From NCBI GenBank assembly GCA_028279375.1, contig JANQNW010000003.1:53256-117255 (forward strand): DNA of 64,000 nt, in the 5' to 3' direction. This DNA is from Phycisphaerales bacterium. GTDB lineage: Bacteria; Planctomycetota; Phycisphaerae; Phycisphaerales; UBA1924. The notes below the pieces were generated by a model. That model saw only the letters and a list, made by a program, of their open reading frames with translations, was not told where the DNA came from and did not search any database. Numbering within the stretch: position 1 is the stretch's first letter; the number at the start of each line of letters is the position of its first letter. Positions 33,734 through 41,673 of this stretch are shown here, in pieces. The position numbers were made by a program, and so were the translations under genes.

Positions 33734-34434
33734 TGGGACAGAAGACGCATCCATTCGGTTTCCGCGTCGGCATCACGGAAGCGCACAAGAGTCGCTGGTA
33801 CGCGCCGAAGGCGCTGTACGGCGAGTTGCTTGTCGAGGACTACCGCATTCGCGAGTTCGTCGACAAGCGACTGAATCGCACGCCTCCCTTCGCGGCGGTG
33901 AGCGACATTCACATTGAGCGCACGCGTGAAGAGCTGAAGGTCATCGTCAAGACCGCGCGACCGGGCCTGGTGATCGGGCCGAAGGGCGCCGAGGTCGACA
34001 AGCTGACCGAGGAGCTTCAGTACCTGACGGGCCGCAAGGTCTCGATCGGGATTCTGGAGATCAAGAACCCCGACACGAATGCGCAGCTGATCGCCGAGGG
34101 CGTCGCTGAGCAGCTGAAGAAGCGTTCGAGCTTCCGTCGTGTCGTGAAGCAGCGTGCTGAGGGCGCGATGCAGAATGGCGCGATCGGCGTTCGCATTCAG
34201 ATCTCGGGTCGCCTGGGCGGCGCCGAGATGAGCCGTCGCCTGGACACGCGTCTCGGATCGATTCCGCTGTCGACGCTGCAGGCGAACATTGATTACGGCT
34301 TCGCGCAGTCGTTCACGACGTACGGGACGATCGGCGTGAAGGTGTGGGTGTACAAGGGGATGTACACCGACGAGCAGGAAGAGAATCAGTCCCGCGCCGC
34401 CGGCGCCCGTCCGAGGGCTCGCGGCCGCAGGTGA
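33733..34434 (+). CDS. rpsC: 30S ribosomal protein S3
   Basis: 233 residues, normal size. MGQKTHPFGFRVGITEAHKS is the canonical start. The KH domain holds GLVIGPKGAEVDKLTEEL, and the C-terminal domain has QISGRLGGAEMSRRLDTRLG, then GTIGVKVWVYKGMYTDEQEE. It lines the mRNA entry tunnel of the 30S subunit. The start overlaps the rplV stop by 1 nt (TAATG). The C-terminus ends in a short basic tail. Confidence 0.97.
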   Translation: MGQKTHPFGFRVGITEAHKSRWYAPKALYGELLVEDYRIREFVDKRLNRTPPFAAVSDIHIERTREELKVIVKTARPGLVIGPKGAEVDKLTEELQYLTGRKVSIGILEIKNPDTNAQLIAEGVAEQLKKRSSFRRVVKQRAEGAMQNGAIGVRIQISGRLGGAEMSRRLDTRLGSIPLSTLQANIDYGFAQSFTTYGTIGVKVWVYKGMYTDEQEENQSRAAGARPRARGRR

Positions 34435-34531
34435 TTTCGTGCGGGCGCTTCGGCGTTCGCTGGATAGACGTTGACGATTGTCGTCCTCGAGTGAGGGCGG
34501 TTTGAAGAAGACAGGACCGAGGTGAACTGAC

Positions 34532-34951
34532 ATGCCCCGGATGCCCAAGAGAGTGAAGTTTCGCAAGGAGTTCCGCCGCGTGCGGGACCGGAAGGCGACG
34601 AAGGGAAACTACGTCGCGTTCGGCGACTTCGGCCTGCAGTCGCAGGAAGGTTGCTGGCTGACCGCGCGTCAGATCGAGGCTGGTCGTATTGCGGCGCAGC
34701 ACTTTCTGAAGCGTGAAGGCAAGGTGTACATCCGGGTGTTCCCGGACAAGCCGGTTTCGAAGAAGCCGCTCGAGACTCGAATGGGCAAGGGCAAGGCGGA
34801 CACGGATTACTGGGCGGCTCGCGTGAAGCCCGGAACGATGCTGTACGAGATCAGCGGCGTTCCCCGTGAGAAGGCTCAGATCGCGATGGCTCGCATCGCG
34901 ATGAAGATGCCGGTTCGTTGTCGGTTCGTTGGTCGCCGCGTGACGGCCTAA
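34532..34951 (+). CDS. rplP: 50S ribosomal protein L16
   Basis: 139 residues, standard. MPRMPKRVKFRKEFRRVRDR opens it, and FGDFGLQSQEGCWLTARQIE is the conserved core. The loop KPGTMLYEISGVPREKAQIA with AMARIAMKMPVRCRF near the end matches L16. The arginine-rich loop before the usual RVFPDKP carries the R81 hydroxylation region (GKGKADTDYWAARV). It binds the A-site tRNA elbow. A 97-nt spacer precedes it. Confidence 0.97.
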   Translation: MPRMPKRVKFRKEFRRVRDRKATKGNYVAFGDFGLQSQEGCWLTARQIEAGRIAAQHFLKREGKVYIRVFPDKPVSKKPLETRMGKGKADTDYWAARVKPGTMLYEISGVPREKAQIAMARIAMKMPVRCRFVGRRVTA

Positions 34952-34977
34952 GTGGTTCGGAAAAGGATCTGATTGCA

Positions 34978-35187
34978 ATGAAGGCCATCGAAGTTCACAA
35001 GCTGAACGACGAAGAGATCACGGTTGAGCTGCGTCGTCTGTATCGGCGTTTGTTTGACCTTCGCTCGCAGGCGGTGAGCGAGAAGATCGAGGACACGTCG
35101 CAGGCGAGAAAAGTCCGGCAGGACATCGCGCGTCTCAAGACTGAGCGTCGTGGGCGCGAGCTTCGCGCAGAAGGAGCTGAAGCGTGA
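34978..35187 (+). CDS. rpmC: 50S ribosomal protein L29
   Basis: ATG 34978 gives 69 residues; the frame is open further upstream into rplP but only the shorter form matches L29. EVHKLNDEEITVELRRLYRR and LFDLRSQAVSEKIEDTSQAR are the conserved first helices, and VRQDIARLKTERRGRELRAE the last. L29 sits at the tunnel exit next to L23 and contacts SRP and trigger factor. Its stop overlaps the GTG of rpsQ as GTGA. Confidence 0.95.
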   Translation: MKAIEVHKLNDEEITVELRRLYRRLFDLRSQAVSEKIEDTSQARKVRQDIARLKTERRGRELRAEGAEA

Positions 35188-35450
35188 GCGAAACAGCGAA
35201 GAAGAGCAGCGGCGTGAAGCTCGGCGTGGTGACGTCAGACAAGGCGACGAAGACTCGCAAGGTCGAAGTCGGCTTTCTGGCGAAGCATCCGAAGTACGGC
35301 AAGTACCTGCGGAAGCGCACGGTGCTGCACGTGCACGACGAGGGGAACGACTCGAAGGTCGGCGACAAGGTCGAAGTTCGTCCGTGTCGTCCGCGAAGCA
35401 AGCAGAAGAGCTGGGAGCTCGTTCGCGTCGTCGAGCGGGCCCTTGACTAA
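35184..35450 (+). CDS. rpsQ: 30S ribosomal protein S17
   Basis: GTG start at 35184 overlaps the rpmC stop, with GGAG upstream; 88 residues. [20 protein letters not shown] is the OB-fold strand with the conserved [23 protein letters not shown] is the middle, and [20 protein letters not shown] the C-terminal strand. It binds helix 11 of 16S rRNA early in 30S assembly. The canonical MGVV-type methionine is replaced by a GTG-initiated extension of a few residues. Confidence 0.96.
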   Translation: MSETAKKSSGVKLGVVTSDKATKTRKVEVGFLAKHPKYGKYLRKRTVLHVHDEGNDSKVGDKVEVRPCRPRSKQKSWELVRVVERALD

Positions 35451-35482
35451 GACCAGGCAAGCCTCAGAAGGCGTTTAACGAC

Positions 35483-35869
35483 ATGATTCAGCAAGAATCC
35501 AGATGTGAAGTCGCGGACAACTCGGGCGCCAAGGTGGCGTACGTGATCCGTGTGCTGGGCGGCTCGACGGCGCGCGGACGTCAGACGCGACGGACGGCCG
35601 GCATCGGCGACCTCGTGGTGTGCTCCGTGAAGAAGGCGCTGCCCGGCTCGGACGTCAAGTCCGGCGACAAGGTGCGCGCGGTCGTGGTTCGGACGAAGTA
35701 TCCGACGCGGCGTCCGGACGGCTCGAGCGTTCGCTTCGACAGCAACGCGGTGGTGCTGATCGGCGAGGACGGGCAGCCCAAGGGCACCCGCATCTTCGGC
35801 GCGGTCGCCCGTGAGCTTCGTGAGAAGAATCACATGAAGATTGTTTCACTGGCGTCGGAGGTGATCTAA
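35483..35869 (+). CDS. rplN: 50S ribosomal protein L14
   Basis: 128 residues, slightly longer than 122. [20 protein letters not shown] is the canonical start, [20 protein letters not shown] includes a small lysine/arginine insertion in place of the usual short turn, and [20 protein letters not shown] ends it. It lies at the subunit interface and binds 23S rRNA near the sarcin-ricin loop. It is 32 nt after rpsQ and 3 nt before rplX. Confidence 0.97.
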   Translation: MIQQESRCEVADNSGAKVAYVIRVLGGSTARGRQTRRTAGIGDLVVCSVKKALPGSDVKSGDKVRAVVVRTKYPTRRPDGSSVRFDSNAVVLIGEDGQPKGTRIFGAVARELREKNHMKIVSLASEVI

Positions 35870-35872
35870 CCC

Positions 35873-36406
35873 ATGCCCAGGCACGTGAGAAAAGGCGACA
35901 CCGTGATGGTGACGGCCGGCAACGAGAAGGGCCGGACGGGAGTGATCACGCGCGTCATCCCTGAGAAGGACAAGGTGATCGTGCAGGGTGTGAATCTCCG
36001 CACGAAGCACATGCGTCCGACGCAGGTCAATCCGCAGGGCGGCGTGATCCGACGCGAGGAGCCGATTCACATCTCGAATGTGAGCCCGGTCGTCGACGGC
36101 AAGCCGACGCGCGTGCGATTCGAGTCCCTGAAGGATGGACGCAAGGTTCGTGTGGCGGCGCGCGGCGGCAAGGAGCTCGGCGTGATTCGCGGGCCCTGGG
36201 AGGCCCCGTTGATGCCGACGACGACGCCAGCTGCGACGCCTTCGACGGATGCGGATGACGACGCGGGCGAGACCGCCGCGCCGGCCGCGAAGAAGAAGAC
36301 GAAGAAGAAGGCCGCGAAGAAGTCCGCTTCGAAGAAGAAGACTGCTTCCGCGAGCAAGAAGAAGACCAAGAAGAAGACGAGCAAGAAGACCACGAAGAAG
36401 GCCTGA
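35873..36406 (+). CDS. rplX: 50S ribosomal protein L24 with lysine-rich histone-H1-like tail
   Basis: 177 residues where about 105 is usual. The KOW domain is intact at 1-110: HVRKGDTVMVTAGNEKGRTG, DKVIVQGVNLRTKHMRPTQV, PIHISNVSPVVDGKPTRVRF. From about residue 113 a threonine/proline linker with an acidic patch (STDADDDAGETAAP) leads to some 40 residues made almost only of lysine, alanine, serine and threonine, with KKKTKKKAAKKSASKKKT and then more KKT repeats, much like bacterial histone-H1-like or eukaryotic linker histone tails. It would be a flexible, strongly positive arm on the ribosome surface. The tail is in frame, uses normal codons and ends at the true stop. Confidence 0.95.
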   Translation: MPRHVRKGDTVMVTAGNEKGRTGVITRVIPEKDKVIVQGVNLRTKHMRPTQVNPQGGVIRREEPIHISNVSPVVDGKPTRVRFESLKDGRKVRVAARGGKELGVIRGPWEAPLMPTTTPAATPSTDADDDAGETAAPAAKKKTKKKAAKKSASKKKTASASKKKTKKKTSKKTTKKA

Positions 36407-36464
36407 GGCAACGAGAGAGATGAGCGCGCCGCGTGGCGCCGGGTCTCGAGGTTGATAGCTGATC

Positions 36465-37085
36465 ATGGCGAAAGACAAGAAGAACAACGAAGCCGCCGAA
36501 GCCGCGATGGCGCCCTCCGGGCCGCCGCGGCTGAAGACGCTCTATGAGGAGCAGGTCTCGGCGAAGCTGTCGGAGCAGTTCGGGCTGACGAATCCGATGA
36601 GTCACCCGCGCCTCGACAAGATCGTGATCAACGTGAACATGGGCCGCCACCTCGAGGGCGCCAAGGTTCCGGCGAACATTCGCGAGACGGTCGAGAAGAC
36701 GCTGACGACGATCAGCGGTCAGAAGCCGATCGTGATCAAGGCGAAGAAGTCGGTGTCGAACTTCAAGCTCCGCGAGGGGATGGAGACGTCGGCGGCGGTG
36801 ACGATTCGGCGCGACCGGATGTGGCACTTCCTTGATCGCCTGATCAACCTCGCGACGCCTCGCATCAAGGACTTCCGCGGTCTGAAGGAGAAGGCGTTCG
36901 ACGCGAAGGGCAACTACTCGTTCGGTCTGAACGAGCAGGGCGTCTTCCCCGAGATCGACATGGCCAACACGGGCTTCACGCACGGCATGAATGTGAACCT
37001 CGTTTTTAGAAACTCAACCCCCGAGCTGAGCCGCTTCGTGCTGGATGAGCTTGGCATGCCATTCCGCAAGCCGGAGACGAACTGA
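36465..37085 (+). CDS. rplE: 50S ribosomal protein L5
   Basis: 206 residues; the conserved core begins about residue 23 with [20 protein letters not shown], so there is an extra 20 or so residues (lysine, asparagine, glutamate, alanine) at the front. [80 protein letters not shown] and [19 protein letters not shown] follow the family pattern. L5 binds 5S rRNA and the P-site tRNA elbow. A frame starting lower, at MAPSG, is possible, but the start here has a Shine-Dalgarno-like stretch at some distance. Confidence 0.95.
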   Translation: MAKDKKNNEAAEAAMAPSGPPRLKTLYEEQVSAKLSEQFGLTNPMSHPRLDKIVINVNMGRHLEGAKVPANIRETVEKTLTTISGQKPIVIKAKKSVSNFKLREGMETSAAVTIRRDRMWHFLDRLINLATPRIKDFRGLKEKAFDAKGNYSFGLNEQGVFPEIDMANTGFTHGMNVNLVFRNSTPELSRFVLDELGMPFRKPETN

Positions 37086-37087
37086 CC

Positions 37088-37273
37088 ATGGCTACGAAAG
37101 CGCAGATTGCAAGGTCGAAGAGGACGCCGAAGTTCAGCACGCGCAAGGTGCGTCGCTGTGAGATCTCGGGCAGGCCTCGCGGCGTGTACCGCAAGTTCCG
37201 CGTGAGCCGCATCGTTCTTCGCGAGCTGGCTCTGCAGGGGAAGGTCCCCGGCATGCGGAAGTCGAGCTGGTAA
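37088..37273 (+). CDS. rpsZ: 30S ribosomal protein S14, short form lacking the zinc ligands
   Basis: 61 residues, the length of the zinc-binding (type Z) S14. [20 protein letters not shown] and the C-terminal [17 protein letters not shown] match type Z closely. But of the four cysteines in CxxC-x12-CxxC only the first remains: Cys24, then Ser27, Ser40 and Val43 in [20 protein letters not shown]. It therefore cannot hold zinc. This is a short 'C-minus' S14. It sits 2 nt after rplE, where S14 is expected in the spc order. L36 nearby keeps its zinc ligands. Confidence 0.93.
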   Translation: MATKAQIARSKRTPKFSTRKVRRCEISGRPRGVYRKFRVSRIVLRELALQGKVPGMRKSSW

Positions 37274-37354
37274 GGCTCGGCGCTCGGACCGGTTTTGTAT
37301 TGACAGACACCAAGAACGCGACGACTCGCTGATAAACGAATCTGGAACGCATCA

Positions 37355-37753
37355 ATGGCACTTAGCGATCCCATCGCCGACATGCTCACCCGAATCCGCA
37401 ACGCGGCCCGCAACAAGGCCACGTCGGTCAACTGCCTGCGCAGCAAGGTCTGCGAGGGCATTGCGAATGTCCTGAAAGAGGAGGGCTACATCGACGGTTT
37501 CGACCTGATCGATGACGGCCGCCAGGGCATGATCCGCGTGCGTCTGAAGTACGGCCCGCGTGGTGAGACGATTCTGCACTCGCTTCGTCGCGAGTCGAAG
37601 CCCGGCTGCCGCCGGTATGCGAAGGTCGAGGACCTTCCGCGTCCGCAGCAGGGGATGGGAATCTGCATTGTTTCGACGTCGCGCGGCGTTCTTTCGGATC
37701 GGAAGTGCCGCGATGAGCGTGTCGGCGGCGAGCTGCTGGCGACGGTGGAATAA
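37355..37753 (+). CDS. rpsH: 30S ribosomal protein S8
   Basis: 132 residues, standard. SDPIADMLTRIRNAARNKAT is the canonical start, and RVRLKYGPRGETILHSLRRE with SKPGCRRYAKVEDLPRPQQG and GICIVSTSRGVLSDRKCRDE form the C-terminal fold. S8 binds the central domain of 16S rRNA; in E. coli it represses the spc operon at L5. It is preceded by an 81-nt spacer containing a TTGACA (37300-37305) with no good -10. Confidence 0.97.
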   Translation: MALSDPIADMLTRIRNAARNKATSVNCLRSKVCEGIANVLKEEGYIDGFDLIDDGRQGMIRVRLKYGPRGETILHSLRRESKPGCRRYAKVEDLPRPQQGMGICIVSTSRGVLSDRKCRDERVGGELLATVE

Positions 37754-37816
37754 GAGGCGCGCGAGGCGCAGGACTGAACAGGCAACTGCAATCGGCCCAG
37801 AGGCCGGAGTCAAGAC

Positions 37817-38368
37817 ATGTCCCGGATCGGAAAAAAACCAGTCGCGATTCCCAGCGGCGTCAACGTGAACCTGAACGGCTCTGAGCTGACGATCGAGAAG
37901 AGCGGCAAGTCTCAGACGCTGAACTGTCGTCCCGAGGTCTCGCTTTCGTGGGACGAGGGCGCCCGGACGGTGAGCGTGAGCGTGGCCGACGGCTTTGACG
38001 GCGATCGCTTCGCCCGCGCCATGTGGGGCACGACCCGCGCGCTGATCGAGAACATGGTCGTCGGCGTCGACAAGGGATACGAGAAGCGACTCGAGATCAA
38101 CGGCGCCGGTTGGGGCGCGACGGTCCAGGGTCCGATTCTTGAGCTCAAGGTCGGATACGCGAATCCGATCCGGCTGAACATCCCGCAGGGGCTGGACATC
38201 AATGTCGAGCGAAACATCGTCTCGGTGAAGGGCGCCTGCAAGCAGACGGTCGGCCAGTTCGCCTCTGAGATTCGCGCGACGCGCAAGCCCGAGCCTTACA
38301 ACGGCAAGGGTGTGAAGTACGTGGACGAGACGATCAAGCGCAAGCAGGGCAAGGTCTTCGGCAGCTGA
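37817..38368 (+). CDS. rplF: 50S ribosomal protein L6
   Basis: 183 residues, standard. MSRIGKKPVAIPSGVNVNLN is the canonical start. The two similar domains are visible: RFARAMWGTTRALIENMVVG and GYEKRLEINGAGWGATVQGP, then ATRKPEPYNGKGVKYVDETI near the C-terminus. L6 binds 23S rRNA near the GTPase centre. A short hairpin (CGGCC/GGCCG) lies at about 37793-37806 in the spacer before it. Confidence 0.97.
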   Translation: MSRIGKKPVAIPSGVNVNLNGSELTIEKSGKSQTLNCRPEVSLSWDEGARTVSVSVADGFDGDRFARAMWGTTRALIENMVVGVDKGYEKRLEINGAGWGATVQGPILELKVGYANPIRLNIPQGLDINVERNIVSVKGACKQTVGQFASEIRATRKPEPYNGKGVKYVDETIKRKQGKVFGS

Positions 38369-38404
38369 TTCGGCGACCCGAGAGAAACGAACGGAACGCA
38401 GGTC

Positions 38405-38767
38405 ATGGATAAGAACAAGCTCAAGTCAACCCGGATTCAGCGTCGCCGACGCGGCATTCGCAAGCGCGTCATCGGCGAGCCGAGCCGTCCGCGTCTGGCT
38501 GTCAATCGTTCGCTGCGTCACATCAGCGCTCAGGTGATCGACGACCTCGACGGTCGCACGATCGTCAGCGCCTCGACGCACGACAAGTCGCTGAATCTCT
38601 CCGACGGCGGCAATGTGAGCGCGGCGGAGGCCGTGGGCGCGGCGATCGCCGAGAAGGCGAAGTCCGCGGGCGTGAGCGCCGTGGTCTTTGATCGTCGAGG
38701 GTTCCGCTACCACGGGCGCGTGAAGGCGCTTGCGGATGCGGCTCGCAAGGGTGGATTGACTTTCTAA
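38405..38767 (+). CDS. rplR: 50S ribosomal protein L18
   Basis: 120 residues, standard. [20 protein letters not shown] and [20 protein letters not shown] are the 5S-binding N-terminal half; [24 protein letters not shown] and [20 protein letters not shown] match the C-terminal half. L18 binds 5S rRNA together with L5 and L25. It is followed by a 123-nt spacer with a 16-bp perfect palindrome at 38836-38851 before rpsE. Confidence 0.97.
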   Translation: MDKNKLKSTRIQRRRRGIRKRVIGEPSRPRLAVNRSLRHISAQVIDDLDGRTIVSASTHDKSLNLSDGGNVSAAEAVGAAIAEKAKSAGVSAVVFDRRGFRYHGRVKALADAARKGGLTF

Positions 38768-38890
38768 CTGGTGAACAACGACGCCGCGGCGACGCCTGAG
38801 CGAGGCGGCCACGCGGCGCAGGACGAATAGAGGCAGTCGCCCGCGGGCGACGGAACACTCCCGGGACAACGGGAAAGCAGGTCAGGATCA

Positions 38891-39532
38891 ATGGCAGAAC
38901 TACTCGACGAAGCGACACAGCTCGAGAGCACGACCGTGGGCGTCTTCCGCACCGCGGCGACGATCAAGGGCGGCCGCCGATTCAGCTTCAGCTCCCTGGT
39001 CGTCGTCGGTGATCGACGCGGACAGGTCGGCTTCGGCTACGGCAAGGCGAATGAAGTTCCGCGCGCGATCGAGAAGGCGCAGAAGAGCGCCAAGCGCGGC
39101 ATGCAGAGGGTGTCGCTGCAGGGCTCGACGCTTCCGCACGCCGTCACGGGCCGCTTTGGCTCATCGCGTGTGAAGCTGATGCCTGCGTCGCCGGGCACGG
39201 GCGTGGTCGCGGGCGCCGCGGTTCGCGCGGTGCTCGAGATGGCCGGCGTGACCGACTGCCTGACCAAGTGCTACAACTCGACGAACTCGCAGAACGTCGT
39301 CAAGGCCGTCTTCGACGGGCTCGAGCAGCTTCGTCCGAAGGAGGCCGTCGCTGATCTTCGCGGCGTTGATCTCGGTCGCACGGAGGTGGACGAGATGATC
39401 GAGCGCGGCAGCGCGTTCGTGACGACGCCTTCGAAGAAGAAGACGGATGACGAGGCCGCGCCGGAGAAGTCGGATGAGGCCGCCGAGGCGAAGGCCGAGG
39501 CGCCCGCCAAGGACGAGAAGAAGAAGGACTGA
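38891..39532 (+). CDS. rpsE: 30S ribosomal protein S5 with acidic/lysine tail
   Basis: 213 residues; the usual length is about 165. The core has TVGVFRTAATIKGGRRFSFS, VVVGDRRGQVGFGYGKANEV, LPHAVTGRFGSSRVKLMPAS and RAVLEMAGVTDCLTKCYNST. From about residue 178 an extra charged tail appears (KKKTDDEAAPEKSDEAAEAK through the final KKKD). S5 sits at the mRNA entry site and shapes decoding accuracy. The tail resembles that on L17 and L24. rpmD (L30), normally next, is absent. Confidence 0.95.
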   Translation: MAELLDEATQLESTTVGVFRTAATIKGGRRFSFSSLVVVGDRRGQVGFGYGKANEVPRAIEKAQKSAKRGMQRVSLQGSTLPHAVTGRFGSSRVKLMPASPGTGVVAGAAVRAVLEMAGVTDCLTKCYNSTNSQNVVKAVFDGLEQLRPKEAVADLRGVDLGRTEVDEMIERGSAFVTTPSKKKTDDEAAPEKSDEAAEAKAEAPAKDEKKKD

Positions 39533-39591
39533 CGGCCGCCAGCCGGACGACGCATTGATTGAGACGCGCCGGCGGGAGAGCCGGCGAATGA

Positions 39592-40128
39592 ATGGACGAA
39601 ATCGCCATGATGATTCATGAGATCACAGAGAAGGCCGGTCGTTACAAGGCGCGCAAGCGCATTGGGCGCGGTCGCGGCAGCGGTCACGGCAAGACGTCGG
39701 GTCGCGGTCACAAGGGCGCCGGCAGTCGCGCGGGCCACTCGCGCAAGCCAGCGTTCGAAGGCGGCCAGATGCCGCTCTTCCGTCGCATCCCGAAGCGCGG
39801 CTTCTCGAACCATGCGTTCATGAAGCACTTCTGGATCGCGAATCTCGGCGACATCGTGGCGCATGAGTCGTTCGCCAAGGGCGGCGACGTGACGCCGAAG
39901 TCGCTCATCGAGGCTGGTCTGATTCGTGACACGAAGCGTCCGCTGAAGGTGCTGGGCGGTCTCGGCGAGGGCCAGACGTCGCTTTCGGTGAAGCTGAATG
40001 TGACGGCCGCGAAGGTGACGGCTTCCGCGAAGAAGCTGATCGAGGACGCCGGCGGCAGCGTGACGGAGACGGGCGTCGAGAAGCCCCGTCGTCCGAAGTT
40101 CGTGAAGAAGGAGAAGGCGAACTCCTAA
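39592..40128 (+). CDS. rplO: 50S ribosomal protein L15
   Basis: 178 residues at the upstream ATG; starts at 39607 or 39610 (MIHEITEKAG) are equally plausible, since no Shine-Dalgarno clearly decides. KRIGRGRGSGHGKTSGRGHK and GAGSRAGHSRKPAFEGGQMP are the conserved glycine/arginine arm, and LFRRIPKRGFSNHAFMKHFW the junction. The C-terminal ASAKKLIEDAGGSVTETGVE closes the fold. L15 enters the 23S core. The spacer from rpsE holds a GCCGGC hairpin at 39568-39585 or so, and no rpmD is found between. Confidence 0.94.
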   Translation: MDEIAMMIHEITEKAGRYKARKRIGRGRGSGHGKTSGRGHKGAGSRAGHSRKPAFEGGQMPLFRRIPKRGFSNHAFMKHFWIANLGDIVAHESFAKGGDVTPKSLIEAGLIRDTKRPLKVLGGLGEGQTSLSVKLNVTAAKVTASAKKLIEDAGGSVTETGVEKPRRPKFVKKEKANS

Positions 40129-40209
40129 CAAGAGCGATCGCCGCCAACGCGTAGTTTCCCGCGAGCTTCCGGCTCGCGACGATCGACACCGGGGCCCTGA
40201 CAGCGAACG

Positions 40210-41673
40210 ATGATTGAAGCCATTAAGAACATCTTCAAGATCGCCGAGCTGAGGACGAAAGTCCTCTTCACGCTCGGGATGCTCATGGTCTACCGGATCG
40301 GATTCTGGATTCCGATCCCGGGCATCGACCAGGAGCAGTTGCGTCAGCAGATGCAGCAGCAGCTTGAGCAGGAGTCGGCGGCGGGGCGCATGGCGCAGTT
40401 CGTCTCGATCTTCTCCGGCGGCAGTTTCAGCCAGTCGACGATCTTCGGCCTGGGCATCATGCCGTACATCTCGGCCGCGATCATCTTCCAGATCTTCGGT
40501 TCCATCTCCGAGCCGCTGAAGAAGCTGCAGCAGGAGGGTCCGACGGGTCGGCAGAAGATCACGGAGTGGACGCGTTACCTGACGATCGGTCTGTGCGTGA
40601 TCCAGGGCGTGGCGTGGCTCTCATTCATCAAGAGCAGCCAGGGCCTGATCATGGAGCAGTGGGCGAACAATCCCGTGTGGTGGCTGATGGCCGTCACCGC
40701 GATGACCGCCGGCACGACGTTCCTGATGTGGCTCGGCGAGCAGATCGACAAGTACGGCATCGGCAACGGCGTGTCGCTCATCATTACGGCGGGCATTCTC
40801 GCGCAGATGCCGGTGGCGATTAACTGGGTCGTCAACAACTCACCCATCGGGCAGCTCGGCTTTGTCCAGAGCGCCCTCAGCATTCCGGAGATCGACGAGC
40901 CCACGATGAGCTGGATGGCGGTGATCATGCTCGTGATCTCCTTCGTCTTCGTCGTGGCGGGCAGCGTGCTGATCACGGTCGCGCAGCGGCGCATTCCGGT
41001 GCAGCAGGCCAAGCACACACGCGGACGCAAGGTGTACGGCGGGCAGCGCTCGTACCTGCCGCTTCGGGTGAATCACGGCGGCGTCATGCCGATCATCTTC
41101 GCGTCGAGCCTCATGATCTTCCCGTCGGTGCTCTTCGGGTACATGCAGCAGCAGTCGCAGGCGATGGTGACGGCGGCCGGCGGTGATCCAAGCACGTGGC
41201 TGGCGATCTATCAAGAAACGACGACGTTCCTGAGCCAGGCGTTCCAGGCCGGGCAGTATCCGTACGCGGTGCTGTTCATCCTGATGGTCTACTTCTTCAG
41301 CTACTTCTGGACGACGATTCAGTTCAATCCGGAGGAGATGTCGAAGCAGCTACGCGATCACGGCTCGTTCATTCCGGGTCTGCGCCCGGGTCCGCGCACC
41401 GCGGAGTATCTCGAGACGGTGATGGAGCGCATTACGTATGTGGGCGCCGGGTTCCTTTCGGTGATCGCAGTGGCGCCGATGATTGTGCAGGCCTCGTTCG
41501 GTGTGCCGTACTTCGTGGCGGCGTTCCTGGGCGGCACGGGACTGCTGATCGTCGTGTCGGTGGGCCTGGACTTCATCCAGCGCATCGAGGCGAACCTGCT
41601 GATGCGGAACTACGCCGGCTTCCTCGGCGGCAATGACAAGGGCAAGGGCCAGAAGATTCGAGGCCCGAGGTAA
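40210..41673 (+). CDS. secY: Protein translocase subunit SecY
   Basis: 487 residues. It has the ten membrane helices expected: KVLFTLGMLMVYRIGFWIPI is helix 1 with the following PGID, GLGIMPYISAAIIFQI the plug-adjacent second helix, IGNGVSLIITAGILAQMP helix 5 region, LPLRVNHGGVMPIIFASSLM helix 7 and the cytoplasmic loop FIPGLRPGPRTAEYLETVME. It forms the channel that moves proteins across the inner membrane with SecE and SecG. The loop after helix 1 is longer than usual and rich in glutamine (RQQMQQQLEQESAAGRMAQF). Its stop overlaps the map start (TAATG); adk is missing from between. Confidence 0.97.
   Translation: MIEAIKNIFKIAELRTKVLFTLGMLMVYRIGFWIPIPGIDQEQLRQQMQQQLEQESAAGRMAQFVSIFSGGSFSQSTIFGLGIMPYISAAIIFQIFGSISEPLKKLQQEGPTGRQKITEWTRYLTIGLCVIQGVAWLSFIKSSQGLIMEQWANNPVWWLMAVTAMTAGTTFLMWLGEQIDKYGIGNGVSLIITAGILAQMPVAINWVVNNSPIGQLGFVQSALSIPEIDEPTMSWMAVIMLVISFVFVVAGSVLITVAQRRIPVQQAKHTRGRKVYGGQRSYLPLRVNHGGVMPIIFASSLMIFPSVLFGYMQQQSQAMVTAAGGDPSTWLAIYQETTTFLSQAFQAGQYPYAVLFILMVYFFSYFWTTIQFNPEEMSKQLRDHGSFIPGLRPGPRTAEYLETVMERITYVGAGFLSVIAVAPMIVQASFGVPYFVAAFLGGTGLLIVVSVGLDFIQRIEANLLMRNYAGFLGGNDKGKGQKIRGPR

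Noticed and set aside
37300..37336. Internal promoter before rpsH (TTGACA at 37300)
   Set aside because: The nearest -10-like sequence, GATAAA, lies 25 nt away; the spacing rules out a normal promoter.
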